From Coffea arabica (Eukaryota; Streptophyta; Magnoliopsida; Gentianales; Rubiaceae): 64,000 nucleotides of DNA. How positions within the stretch are numbered: the stretch's first letter is position 1; every line of letters starts with the position of its first letter. The DNA lies in assembly GCF_036785885.1 (NCBI RefSeq), contig NC_092317.1, positions 8,248,501 to 8,312,500 on the forward strand, in the 5' to 3' direction. The translations under genes were made by a program, and so were the position numbers. Below are positions 33,208 to 45,410 of this stretch, one piece after another. Under the pieces are notes generated by a model that worked only from the letters and a program-made list of their open reading frames with translations, did not search any database and was not told where the DNA came from.

Positions 33208-34365
33208 TCAAGGAGGCTTAGTTAACGAATAATCCACCATTTTAGGCCGTGGTGGATCATTAAATGGTGACTTTATAGCCAAAGCCACATAATCTAATGA
33301 TGTGAGAATTGAAAGTGACTTACCTATCCCAAGTGTTTCATAGATATTACCTTGAATATGCACCACTTGAGAACTTACCAAAGGAAATGTCATAAGAGTA
33401 TCTTGGGCAGGAATACCTTTAGAACCTATACTTTCACTGCACTCCTCAAGAGGGGTGAAAAATGAGTCATTAAAACTCACCTCTTGAGGCTCAAAGTTAG
33501 TTCCAAAGATATTATTATGTGAAATGGATATTTGCTCATTGAAATATAATTGAGATTCATCATTTTCATCCAAATGCAATCCATTTTCACATACAACATT
33601 TCCACCATTCATGCTAGGATCATTTTGCAAATTATTAGAAGAAATAACTTCACACAATACATTCAATTGCTCATGTATTCTACCAAAGTGAGAAGCTAAT
33701 TCATCTATTCTTTCCTCAATCCTATCAAAACGGTCGGAAGTTGCATTTGCTAGCTTTTCTATGGCTAAATCAAATTGATTAGAATAATTTTCTACAGCTA
33801 GCTCCCAAGATGCATTAGAATCATTAGCTAATGGTTCACTTTCTAACTCCCAAGGTAGAGGTGCATTAGCTAACCTTTCTATTGCCAACTCCCAAGATGG
33901 TTTTGATTCATATTGGACACTTTCAGGTTGGTGATCATAAAAATATGAATTATCACTATAAGTACATTGATTATTCCAACCATAAGCAGGAGAATTGCTC
34001 CAATTAGCACTATATTGATCAAAACAAGGATTGTAATGCTCTAATTCATCATAATAATCCACATTTTGTGCTTGCATACATGTATTAGTAGCATGATAAC
34101 CTCCACACAAGTCACAAATCACATGATAAGAATTAAAAACATTAACATTCCTCCTCTGCTCAATTTCATGCATCATGGTGTCCATTTGAACTTGTAACTT
34201 AATTACATCAAATTTTGCCTTTAAGCACCTTAAACCATCTTCAAGAGACATACATTCAGTAAATTCTTGGTTACCTCTATTGAAGGAGCTTTGCACTTGG
34301 TAACCATCCATTGCCAATCTTCCACTTCTCAAGCATTGTCCTCCAAATTGTCCTACCCTTCTCAT
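33208..34365 (-). CDS. Element ORF1, gag-like zinc-knuckle protein, copy 1
   Basis: 385 residues starting about 170 bp after the primer-binding site, the normal gag position. Residues about 84-96 are CDLCGGYHATNTC, a C-x2-C-x3-H-x4-C zinc knuckle of the type in plant Athila/Tat-like gag proteins. Downstream are four related segments (PSWELAIERLANA, PWELESEPLAND, ASWELAVENYSN, FDLAIEKLANA) and a heptad-like region (FDRIEERIDELASHFGRIHEQLNVL) likely to be coiled coil. The upstream matrix/capsid part of a full gag is missing, so this is a truncated or rearranged gag. It probably binds element RNA, if expressed. Confidence 0.7.
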   Translation of the reverse strand: MRRVGQFGGQCLRSGRLAMDGYQVQSSFNRGNQEFTECMSLEDGLRCLKAKFDVIKLQVQMDTMMHEIEQRRNVNVFNSYHVICDLCGGYHATNTCMQAQNVDYYDELEHYNPCFDQYSANWSNSPAYGWNNQCTYSDNSYFYDHQPESVQYESKPSWELAIERLANAPLPWELESEPLANDSNASWELAVENYSNQFDLAIEKLANATSDRFDRIEERIDELASHFGRIHEQLNVLCEVISSNNLQNDPSMNGGNVVCENGLHLDENDESQLYFNEQISISHNNIFGTNFEPQEVSFNDSFFTPLEECSESIGSKGIPAQDTLMTFPLVSSQVVHIQGNIYETLGIGKSLSILTSLDYVALAIKSPFNDPPRPKMVDYSLTKPP

Positions 34366-34532
34366 TACCTAAAATTGCTTTTAAACAACCTCAAAAGCAA
34401 AATTAGTAAGAAAAATAGGTAATGAAACATACACACATAAAATACAAAAATAACAGAAAATAACATTCACATTATAACTAATATTATGTCTAAACTAATA
34501 AAGTTGCTCTTCACACCGATATTGCCAAATCT

Positions 34533-34550
34533 TCCCCGGCAACGGCGCCA
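34533..34550 (-). other. Primer-binding site, tRNA-Asp type
   Basis: Minus strand TGGCGCCGTTGCCGGGGA, 6 nt from LTR2. It is complementary to the 3' end of plant tRNA-Asp as I recall it (...CCCCGGCAACGGCGCCA). Confidence 0.85.
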
Positions 34551-34556
34551 AAAACT

Positions 34557-36337
34557 TGACGGGTATTTTACATACGTGCAAGCTAAAAAATACCGAATTA
34601 CACCCGTTCACTGCAAGTATACAGATCAACTAGTAGTTTAGGGTATATATCGGGTCGATCCCACAAGGAAGAGTGAACAATTACCGGTATTACTAAAGCT
34701 TCTCTATTATTTAGACTATCAATGAATTATAACAAATTAAAACCTACTGAAATTATGCAAGAAAATAGCAAATAAAAGCTCCTTGGGTTGTGGTATCCCT
34801 AACTACTCATGCAAGTGCTATATTTGGATCATTGAGTACTACATCTAGGCTAGTTATGGTGTAATTTCCTTATGCATTTGAATCCTACTTTCGTAGTGAA
34901 TCAATTATACTTATAACTAATCCATACCTATTCTCATGGTTATGAAATTAGCTACAAGTTCATTTCTTCAATGAAATTACATGAAATGAATCACTAAAAA
35001 CCACATAAGTGCACCTCTACTTTCGTGAGTGTACTCCCTATGTTTAGCACTTCTTGAACTAGTGTTAAATCTCAATTTTCATTGCAGAAACAACACCTTA
35101 GATAATCACAATCAATGGTACCAGATTAATCATGATTTAAAGAGCCAAAGTGCTAAATAACTTGCTCAAATCATAGCAATCAAATAACCAAACAATAAAC
35201 ACTAACAATTATAGAAAGTTCAACCAAACCCAAGGTATAAACTTTAGAAACACATAATGAACACAAAATCCAGAACTTGTATATTAACTAAACTTGGAAT
35301 CAAATACAAAAGATAAAGGGTTTGGAAGGAATACAACCCTTGTCACATGAGCTTTCTTCCTTGCCTTCTTCATCCTCCATCTTCATCCTAATCTAGATAA
35401 TAAACAAGAATGGAAAAGCTACACTACTCTATACTAAGCTAAACTAACACTAGGGAGATGAAAGAGCTACATTTCTGCAACTTCCAGCTTCTCCCGTAGC
35501 TTACTCTCTATGTTTGCTGCTATGGACTCCCCTCTCTCTTACAATGAATTTGGCTATTTTTTTATGATGAAAATGGTCAAGGAATGAAGCTTTACACTTT
35601 CTCCTTACAGTTGGTAATGTCTCTCACATGTCTAGCATCCAATGTGAGTTGGTGGGAGTGAAATTGAGTTTTACGCGTACAGAGCAGCCTTTTCTGACCG
35701 CAATCCGGCCAGAAATCCGGCCTTAAATTCGGCCAAATTCCGGCCGGATTGATACAGTGACCATTTGGTCACTTCTGGTTCAATTTCCAGCTCTGCTCCG
35801 ATTTTGCATCAACTTCCACTGAACTTTTCTTGATGATAAAAGCTGATTTAGCTCTTGACCAAAACATGAAACTTGTAGCCCTTTTAGTTAGCTTTCCAAT
35901 GCACCAAGAATCACCTCATTTGGATCTGTGTAGGCTGAGAAATGACCAAAATACCCTTACCTGCTCATTGCCCTGTTCCAGTTTCGACCAGTAGAAATTT
36001 GCTATTGTAATTCGGCATTTTGACCTGGAAAACCTTCAAACTGGATTTAGATGTCTTCACCAAAGTTGTAGATCTATCTCTTATCTTCAAATTGGTTCAA
36101 GAATCATCTTAATCCGATCACTGTAGCTCAAGTTATAGCCGAAATACGAAAATGCATCAAAACTGTCAAAATACACAAAATCCAAGTAAAAAGTGATAAA
36201 AACCTCATTTAATCACTTAAAAACATTTATTCACCAATTATAGCCAAAATAATTCATTTTCTTCCAATAATATAACAAAAGTGACTAAAAATAATATAAA
36301 ATATCATACAATTATTACGTAAATTAGTCACTTATCA
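34557..36337 (-). repeat. LTR2 (chimeric LTR)
   Basis: 1,781 bp. It carries T at 34,929 (as in LTR3 and LTR4) but T at 35,729 (as in LTR1), the mix expected from a crossover between the two original LTRs. Confidence 0.92.
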
Positions 36338-37747
36338 AACTCCCCCACACTTAAATCATTGCTTGTCCTCAAGCAATTCACACATGATCAAATGCAATGA
36401 TTCAAGAGGTGAAACAATATATGCACTTTGTCCAATTTAATTCCTCAAGACTTGGAAAATAATCATTATACAATTATTCAATTTACACTAAATACTCATA
36501 ATATCAAATAAAGGAAAGATAATTATACCCTAAATTCAACAAGTTAAACTTAATCTCTTACCCTAACTTAATTTTACAAATAAGCAAATCACATAGTCAA
36601 TTTATAGCCTTCCTCCTCCTATAATCATCTTTTTCTCAAAATTCTATAACTAAGAGGGATTTATTCATACTAATTTTTACTTAAATAGTGAAAATGCCTT
36701 TTTACGCGAACATCGACACTTTTAGGTGAAGATCCCCGGTTACTCAACATTTCACTTATTCAAGTTGCTATGCATACTCTTAATTCAAGTACCTTTTTAC
36801 GCGAATGTCGACATTTGTAGATGCCAACCCCCGGTTACTCGGTAGGTGAATCATTGGAGTAGAACAATTTTTATTTACTTTCTTTTCTTTTCTTTTTTCT
36901 CTTTTTTTTTTATTTTATTATTATTTTTTTTTTATTTTTCCCTCATAGAAAAAATATATAAAAATAATCACAGGAGGAGTATAACCTTTATCGACTATAT
37001 CAATTACTTACTTGCAAAATTAAGTAAAGAGAAGAAATCTCATTAAACATGTAAAATTATAGGCATAATTTTCCTCACTTTATCCAATATACTTTCTAAA
37101 ATGTAAAAATCCTAATTGCATAATAATCATTTTCAAGTTAAATGAGGACTAAACTTTCCAAAATACATATAAAGTTTCAACAATTGGAAGAATTAAACAC
37201 TTAAGGTTGGAACAATTAGCCCTTTTTGAATGAAAATGCAAAAATTTGAAGAACTTTTGGGCCATAGTGAAATATTGGAAAAGATTTTAGAAAAATTTTG
37301 ACAGAGTTTCTCCTTATAAATGGATGAAAACTCCCTGCCAACAAACCCAATTTCAAGCAATTATCCACATGGCAAGCATTTCAAACACAATTCCAACATT
37401 TCTAAGCATTTAAATCCACAAAATATCATCACCTAGCAAGTAAATGCAAGTTCAATACTTTCCTCCCCCACACTTAAACTTCACATTGTCCTCAATGTGA
37501 AAAAAGGAAAATAAATAAAGAGTAAAAGAAAATACTGCTCAATTGAACTTGCGCAATCCGAATCCATGTCCAAGTGATGAATTTCCAACTTTTAGTAGTC
37601 CGAATCACTATCATCACAATAGAGATAAAGATCACTTGGATTAGTTCACAAAAAAGAAATAAAGAAAATCACTAAAAACATCACAAATACTACAGAAAAG
37701 AAAAAAAAAAAAACTAGTGACAATGTCACAAGGTGACGAGCACTCCC

Positions 37748-39079
37748 TCAAGTAGTCGCTTGGTCAGGTGACGATGGTGGAGTCGGAGGAGCTTCAATAC
37801 CCAGCTTGGTCTCGATGCGACGAAGACGCTCGGAATTCCGCTTATTCTCTTGGCGGCTTTTCTTTACCTCAGCCTCGACACAAAGCAGCTTGTCCATTAT
37901 CTTCTTGAAAAACGACCGAGTGTCTTGAGGTGAGGTTGGAGGCCGTGAGGAAGACGGTTCATTTGAGACCGGCGGGGTAGTTGTCTCAACCCCTTGAGCC
38001 CCTTCAATTCGTTCAATTTCAACTTCCTCCTCTTGCCTAATGTCCCCTTGAGCACCTCCTTGAGTTGAAGGACCACCGCCGTCTTTACTCTTCAAAATGA
38101 ACCTGCAAAAATCCAATGTAAAGACGTCCTTCTTCTTGAGACCTGTAGGGAAAGCGTTAGAAAAATCCACTCCAACCCTTTGAAACTCGAAGGTCAAGAA
38201 CCGAGGATACGGGAAAGCATGTTTGATGTCGTTACTGCGAACCACAGCCCACATGTGGTTGGTGATAATGCTTCCCAATGGAATGCCTTGGATGTTTCCT
38301 AAGCCATGCTTCATTTTATCCAAGAAATAGATGTCACTTGTGCGCGCCTCATTGGTTCCACTTGCCCTCGGAATGATATTGGCGGCAAATAGGTAAATAA
38401 GGAGACGTTGTGACTCCGGAAATGATGAAGTCAATACCGAATATCGCCCCGTCGTTCGAGTAGCCTTGTACTCAACCCCCAAACGTACAAGTGCCTCTAG
38501 CATGTTCCAAGAGTCCAAATCATTGGGTTTGAAGGCTTTCTTCAAATCTACCTTGCGCCCCACATCCGAAACATGAAGATAGCGCTCCAAATCAGCTCTA
38601 TGGACTCGAACTTTTCTCCCTCGCACTGTACTAGTAATCACCTCCGTGTCGTAGTGAAAAACCTTCTTGTCCTCCACATTTGCATAGAATTCTCGGACAA
38701 GCTCCTCATAATAGAAGTTTGGGATGTTAAAGAAATTTTCCCATCCCAATTTGGCAAAGGAGGCCTTGAGATGGTAGACCTCCTCGGCATCCGAGGTGAC
38801 ATCCTTTTCCACCAATACCTTAGCTCCCCTCCTAGCATTGTACCAAGCTTCATTTTCGGCGGAGGTGAAGCGCGACTTATCATAAGGGACTTCCTCCTCT
38901 TGGTCCCCTTGTGCATCTTGTTCCTCTTGTTGTTGAGTATCCTCTCCAGATGATGGCTCGTCCTCAAGCTGTAGACGTCTACTTGCTTTTCTTTTCAAGC
39001 GCGGTTGTCTAGACGTCGAAGCTTCTCCTCTCTTGTTAGGAGGAGGAGATTTCACTGCACCTTTCTTAGTGCGAGCCAT
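37748..39079 (-). CDS. Element ORF2, putative plant transposon protein, copy 2
   Basis: 443 residues, identical to copy 1 at 30,085-31,416; see that entry for domains. The reading frame is open and unmodified, which reflects recent duplication rather than proven function. Confidence 0.7.
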   Translation of the reverse strand: MARTKKGAVKSPPPNKRGEASTSRQPRLKRKASRRLQLEDEPSSGEDTQQQEEQDAQGDQEEEVPYDKSRFTSAENEAWYNARRGAKVLVEKDVTSDAEEVYHLKASFAKLGWENFFNIPNFYYEELVREFYANVEDKKVFHYDTEVITSTVRGRKVRVHRADLERYLHVSDVGRKVDLKKAFKPNDLDSWNMLEALVRLGVEYKATRTTGRYSVLTSSFPESQRLLIYLFAANIIPRASGTNEARTSDIYFLDKMKHGLGNIQGIPLGSIITNHMWAVVRSNDIKHAFPYPRFLTFEFQRVGVDFSNAFPTGLKKKDVFTLDFCRFILKSKDGGGPSTQGGAQGDIRQEEEVEIERIEGAQGVETTTPPVSNEPSSSRPPTSPQDTRSFFKKIMDKLLCVEAEVKKSRQENKRNSERLRRIETKLGIEAPPTPPSSPDQATT

Positions 39080-40870
39080 TGTACCTAATTAAAATCATTA
39101 AATGTTAACTTCATTTAATAGGTACATTGCTAAGTAAAGATAATGAAAACTCATTCACTTTTACCTCTTTATCTTTAATTAGCCAATCTTATCAACTTAC
39201 TCACATAATAATTAGCAATTAACTTCACAAGCAAGACTTTACAATTGATTATCAACAACAAATGCTTCTTTCATTTTTTTCCAAATAAAACACTTAAGCA
39301 TAAAATGTCCAAATAGGTAGAGAAAGCAATTAAACAATCACACAACTTACTCCCAACTTAATGACCTAAATAAGCATAATGAAATGCTAAAAAGCACCTT
39401 AACCATGAGTTTAGACTTAAAAAGGTCATTAATTCAACTTTAATCAAATTTTCTAGAATAAACATGCCAAAAATCAAAGGATAAGCTAATTAAGCCTAAA
39501 TTTAGCATGTAAATATCCTAGACCAATCCATTACTCTCATACAATTTTCTTCAATCCAATTGCCCCAAAAAAAAAATTAGCTAATAATGATCAAATCAAA
39601 GTAATCCTCAAGATTAGCTTAAAATTGCTAAATTCACCAAATAATCTCAAACCCATGAGTTAAACATCACCAATAATCATCAATAAGCTCAATAACATCA
39701 TAAAAAGCATCAAACTTCACAAAATGAAAAAAAATTCGAAATTGCCCAAAAATAGGAAAAAGTGAAAATTGACAAAATTCAAATGATAACATTTGGTGAA
39801 GATTTGTTACCTCAAACTTGTTGGTAGATGATTAATGGTGCAAATGGTGAAGAAACCCCCAAAAATTTCACTCCAATTTGAACCCAAATGAAGAGTTCAA
39901 AAATTTGAAACCCTTGTTCTTCTCAAGCTCAAATCCGAATTAGAACTTGTTTTTGAAGGAATTTAAGCTATGGAATCAACTCACAAGGAAAAGAGAAATG
40001 TTTTGGTGTATTTAGTTTGGAGATTGGATGGTGAAAAGAGGGTTTTTAGGAGTAGTGTGTGTTCAAGGTGTGAGTGTGTGTGGAGGTTGAAGAAAGGATG
40101 AAGAAAAGAAATGAGGGAATCCGCGCGCGGATTCCCTTTAGTGCGCAAAACCGGCCAGAATCCGGCCAGTTTCCGGCCGGATATTGGGCCGGATTCTCGG
40201 CCGGATACTGGCCAGTAGCCACAAAATTTTTTTTTCGATTTTGCCTCTCAATCCGGCCTTTAATCCGGCCTAAATTTGGCCGGATTGTTGGCCGGATTTG
40301 CTACAGTGCCCCCTTTCTTTTTTCTTTTTTTTTTTTTAAACTCTGCATATCCGGCCAGAAACTGGCCGGATTTCCTGCCGGATTAACGGCCGGATATGAG
40401 GCAGTAGCTCCGAAAATTTGATTTTTTCTTCCCCTGATAATCCGGCCATGAATCCGGCCAGTTTATGGCCGGATTTGAGGCCGGATTTGCTGCAGAAATT
40501 TTTTATTTCTGCAGTTTTTCCTTCCACTTTCCATTTTCAAAAGTTTTTTTTTTTTTTTACTCACCTTAAACATAAAATTTGTGCTTTCTCAACCAATTGC
40601 TCCTTGAAACATGAAATCATGCATCAATATAACTTTAGAATTAAGCACTTCAAATGCATGAATTGGATCAAATGAACAAGAAAACTCCCTTTTTGCTTCC
40701 TTATAAGTTCTTCTGCACTTGAAACACATTGCATAAACCATTGCCATTGCCACCTTTAAAACACACAAAAACACTAATTAAACACTTAAACTTACTAAAA
40801 AAATTTCGTTGGGTTGCCTCCCAACTAGCGCTTGTTTATAGTCATTAGCTTGACTATATCACCTCATTTT

Positions 40871-42028
40871 TCAAGGAGGCTTAGTTAACGAATAATCCAC
40901 CATTTTAGGCCGTGGTGGATCATTAAATGGTGACTTTATAGCCAAAGCCACATAATCTAATGATGTGAGAATTGAAAGTGACTTACCTATCCCAAGTGTT
41001 TCATAGATATTACCTTGAATATGCACCACTTGAGAACTTACCAAAGGAAATGTCATAAGAGTATCTTGGGCAGGAATACCTTTAGAACCTATACTTTCAC
41101 TGCACTCCTCAAGAGGGGTGAAAAATGAGTCATTAAAACTCACCTCTTGAGGCTCAAAGTTAGTTCCAAAGATATTATTATGTGAAATGGATATTTGCTC
41201 ATTGAAATATAATTGAGATTCATCATTTTCATCCAAATGCAATCCATTTTCACATACAACATTTCCACCATTCATGCTAGGATCATTTTGCAAATTATTA
41301 GAAGAAATAACTTCACACAATACATTCAATTGCTCATGTATTCTACCAAAGTGAGAAGCTAATTCATCTATTCTTTCCTCAATCCTATCAAAACGGTCGG
41401 AAGTTGCATTTGCTAGCTTTTCTATGGCTAAATCAAATTGATTAGAATAATTTTCTACAGCTAGCTCCCAAGATGCATTAGAATCATTAGCTAATGGTTC
41501 ACTTTCTAACTCCCAAGGTAGAGGTGCATTAGCTAACCTTTCTATTGCCAACTCCCAAGATGGTTTTGATTCATATTGGACACTTTCAGGTTGGTGATCA
41601 TAAAAATATGAATTATCACTATAAGTACATTGATTATTCCAACCATAAGCAGGAGAATTGCTCCAATTAGCACTATATTGATCAAAACAAGGATTGTAAT
41701 GCTCTAATTCATCATAATAATCCACATTTTGTGCTTGCATACATGTATTAGTAGCATGATAACCTCCACACAAGTCACAAATCACATGATAAGAATTAAA
41801 AACATTAACATTCCTCCTCTGCTCAATTTCATGCATCATGGTGTCCATTTGAACTTGTAACTTAATTACATCAAATTTTGCCTTTAAGCACCTTAAACCA
41901 TCTTCAAGAGACATACATTCAGTAAATTCTTGGTTACCTCTATTGAAGGAGCTTTGCACTTGGTAACCATCCATTGCCAATCTTCCACTTCTCAAGCATT
42001 GTCCTCCAAATTGTCCTACCCTTCTCAT
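40871..42028 (-). CDS. Element ORF1, gag-like zinc-knuckle protein, copy 2
   Basis: 385 residues, identical in sequence to the copy at 33,208-34,365, with the same CDLCGGYHATNTC knuckle. It follows the primer-binding site at 42,196-42,213. Confidence 0.7.
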   Translation of the reverse strand: MRRVGQFGGQCLRSGRLAMDGYQVQSSFNRGNQEFTECMSLEDGLRCLKAKFDVIKLQVQMDTMMHEIEQRRNVNVFNSYHVICDLCGGYHATNTCMQAQNVDYYDELEHYNPCFDQYSANWSNSPAYGWNNQCTYSDNSYFYDHQPESVQYESKPSWELAIERLANAPLPWELESEPLANDSNASWELAVENYSNQFDLAIEKLANATSDRFDRIEERIDELASHFGRIHEQLNVLCEVISSNNLQNDPSMNGGNVVCENGLHLDENDESQLYFNEQISISHNNIFGTNFEPQEVSFNDSFFTPLEECSESIGSKGIPAQDTLMTFPLVSSQVVHIQGNIYETLGIGKSLSILTSLDYVALAIKSPFNDPPRPKMVDYSLTKPP

Positions 42029-42195
42029 TACCTAAAATTGCTTTTAAACAACCTCAAAAGCAAAATTAGTAAGAAAAATAGGTAATGAAACATACACACA
42101 TAAAATACAAAAATAACAGAAAATAACATTCACATTATAACTAATATTATGTCTAAACTAATAAAGTTGCTCTTCACACCGATATTGCCAAATCT

Positions 42196-42213
42196 TCCCC
42201 GGCAACGGCGCCA
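42196..42213 (-). other. Primer-binding site, tRNA-Asp type
   Basis: Same 18 bases as at 34,533-34,550, 6 nt from LTR3. Confidence 0.85.
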
Positions 42214-42219
42214 AAAACT

Positions 42220-44000
42220 TGACGGGTATTTTACATACGTGCAAGCTAAAAAATACCGAATTACACCCGTTCACTGCAAGTATACAGATCAACTAGTAGT
42301 TTAGGGTATATATCGGGTCGATCCCACAAGGAAGAGTGAACAATTACCGGTATTACTAAAGCTTCTCTATTATTTAGACTATCAATGAATTATAACAAAT
42401 TAAAACCTACTGAAATTATGCAAGAAAATAGCAAATAAAAGCTCCTTGGGTTGTGGTATCCCTAACTACTCATGCAAGTGCTATATTTGGATCATTGAGT
42501 ACTACATCTAGGCTAGTTATGGTGTAATTTCCTTATGCATTTGAATCCTACTTTCGTAGTGAATCAATTATACTTATAACTAATCCATACCTATTCTCAT
42601 GGTTATGAAATTAGCTACAAGTTCATTTCTTCAATGAAATTACATGAAATGAATCACTAAAAACCACATAAGTGCACCTCTACTTTCGTGAGTGTACTCC
42701 CTATGTTTAGCACTTCTTGAACTAGTGTTAAATCTCAATTTTCATTGCAGAAACAACACCTTAGATAATCACAATCAATGGTACCAGATTAATCATGATT
42801 TAAAGAGCCAAAGTGCTAAATAACTTGCTCAAATCATAGCAATCAAATAACCAAACAATAAACACTAACAATTATAGAAAGTTCAACCAAACCCAAGGTA
42901 TAAACTTTAGAAACACATAATGAACACAAAATCCAGAACTTGTATATTAACTAAACTTGGAATCAAATACAAAAGATAAAGGGTTTGGAAGGAATACAAC
43001 CCTTGTCACATGAGCTTTCTTCCTTGCCTTCTTCATCCTCCATCTTCATCCTAATCTAGATAATAAACAAGAATGGAAAAGCTACACTACTCTATACTAA
43101 GCTAAACTAACACTAGGGAGATGAAAGAGCTACATTTCTGCAACTTCCAGCTTCTCCCGTAGCTTACTCTCTATGTTTGCTGCTATGGACTCCCCTCTCT
43201 CTTACAATGAATTTGGCTATTTTTTTATGATGAAAATGGTCAAGGAATGAAGCTTTACACTTTCTCCTTACAGTTGGTAATGTCTCTCACATGTCTAGCA
43301 TCCAATGTGAGTTGGTGGGAGTGAAATTGAGTTTTACGCGTACAGAGCAGCCTTTTCTGACCGCAATCCGGCCAGAAATCCGGCCTTAAATCCGGCCAAA
43401 TTCCGGCCGGATTGATACAGTGACCATTTGGTCACTTCTGGTTCAATTTCCAGCTCTGCTCCGATTTTGCATCAACTTCCACTGAACTTTTCTTGATGAT
43501 AAAAGCTGATTTAGCTCTTGACCAAAACATGAAACTTGTAGCCCTTTTAGTTAGCTTTCCAATGCACCAAGAATCACCTCATTTGGATCTGTGTAGGCTG
43601 AGAAATGACCAAAATACCCTTACCTGCTCATTGCCCTGTTCCAGTTTCGACCAGTAGAAATTTGCTATTGTAATTCGGCATTTTGACCTGGAAAACCTTC
43701 AAACTGGATTTAGATGTCTTCACCAAAGTTGTAGATCTATCTCTTATCTTCAAATTGGTTCAAGAATCATCTTAATCCGATCACTGTAGCTCAAGTTATA
43801 GCCGAAATACGAAAATGCATCAAAACTGTCAAAATACACAAAATCCAAGTAAAAAGTGATAAAAACCTCATTTAATCACTTAAAAACATTTATTCACCAA
43901 TTATAGCCAAAATAATTCATTTTCTTCCAATAATATAACAAAAGTGACTAAAAATAATATAAAATATCATACAATTATTACGTAAATTAGTCACTTATCA
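42220..44000 (-). repeat. LTR3
   Basis: 1,781 bp, with T at 42,592 and C at 43,392, like LTR4 at both sites. Confidence 0.92.
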
Positions 44001-45410
44001 AACTCCCCCACACTTAAATCATTGCTTGTCCTCAAGCAATTCACACATGATCAAATGCAATGATTCAAGAGGTGAAACAATATATGCACTTTGTCCAATT
44101 TAATTCCTCAAGACTTGGAAAATAATCATTATACAATTATTCAATTTACACTAAATACTCATAATATCAAATAAAGGAAAGATAATTATACCCTAAATTC
44201 AACAAGTTAAACTTAATCTCTTACCCTAACTTAATTTTACAAATAAGCAAATCACATAGTCAATTTATAGCCTTCCTCCTCCTATAATCATCTTTTTCTC
44301 AAAATTCTATAACTAAGAGGGATTTATTCATACTAATTTTTACTTAAATAGTGAAAATGCCTTTTTACGCGAACATCGACACTTTTAGGTGAAGATCCCC
44401 GGTTACTCAACATTTCACTTATTCAAGTTGCTATGCATACTCTTAATTCAAGTACCTTTTTACGCGAATGTCGACATTTGTAGATGCCAACCCCCGGTTA
44501 CTCGGTAGGTGAATCATTGGAGTAGAACAATTTTTATTTACTTTCTTTTCTTTTCTTTTTTCTCTTTTTTTTTTATTTTATTATTATTTTTTTTTTATTT
44601 TTCCCTCATAGAAAAAATATATAAAAATAATCACAGGAGGAGTATAACCTTTATCGACTATATCAATTACTTACTTGCAAAATTAAGTAAAGAGAAGAAA
44701 TCTCATTAAACATGTAAAATTATAGGCATAATTTTCCTCACTTTATCCAATATACTTTCTAAAATGTAAAAATCCTAATTGCATAATAATCATTTTCAAG
44801 TTAAATGAGGACTAAACTTTCCAAAATACATATAAAGTTTCAACAATTGGAAGAATTAAACACTTAAGGTTGGAACAATTAGCCCTTTTTGAATGAAAAT
44901 GCAAAAATTTGAAGAACTTTTGGGCCATAGTGAAATATTGGAAAAGATTTTAGAAAAATTTTGACAGAGTTTCTCCTTATAAATGGATGAAAACTCCCTG
45001 CCAACAAACCCAATTTCAAGCAATTATCCACATGGCAAGCATTTCAAACACAATTCCAACATTTCTAAGCATTTAAATCCACAAAATATCATCACCTAGC
45101 AAGTAAATGCAAGTTCAATACTTTCCTCCCCCACACTTAAACTTCACATTGTCCTCAATGTGAAAAAAGGAAAATAAATAAAGAGTAAAAGAAAATACTG
45201 CTCAATTGAACTTGCGCAATCCGAATCCATGTCCAAGTGATGAATTTCCAACTTTTAGTAGTCCGAATCACTATCATCACAATAGAGATAAAGATCACTT
45301 GGATTAGTTCACAAAAAAGAAATAAAGAAAATCACTAAAAACATCACAAATACTACAGAAAAGAAAAAAAAAAAAACTAGTGACAATGTCACAAGGTGAC
45401 GAGCACTCCC

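Larger units (their letters stand above)
28675..34556 (-). mobile_element. Internal region 1
   Basis: 5,882 bp. From right to left on the minus strand: primer site (34,533-34,550), gag-like ORF, hairpin, ATCCGGCC-rich spacer, 443-residue ORF, purine-tract/hairpin module, duplicated 49-bp motif, polypurine tract. In the ORF2 region it matches internal 2. Confidence 0.9.
36338..42219 (-). mobile_element. Internal region 2
   Basis: Same contents and order as internal region 1, shifted by 7,663 bp. Both encoded proteins are identical to copy 1. Confidence 0.9.
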
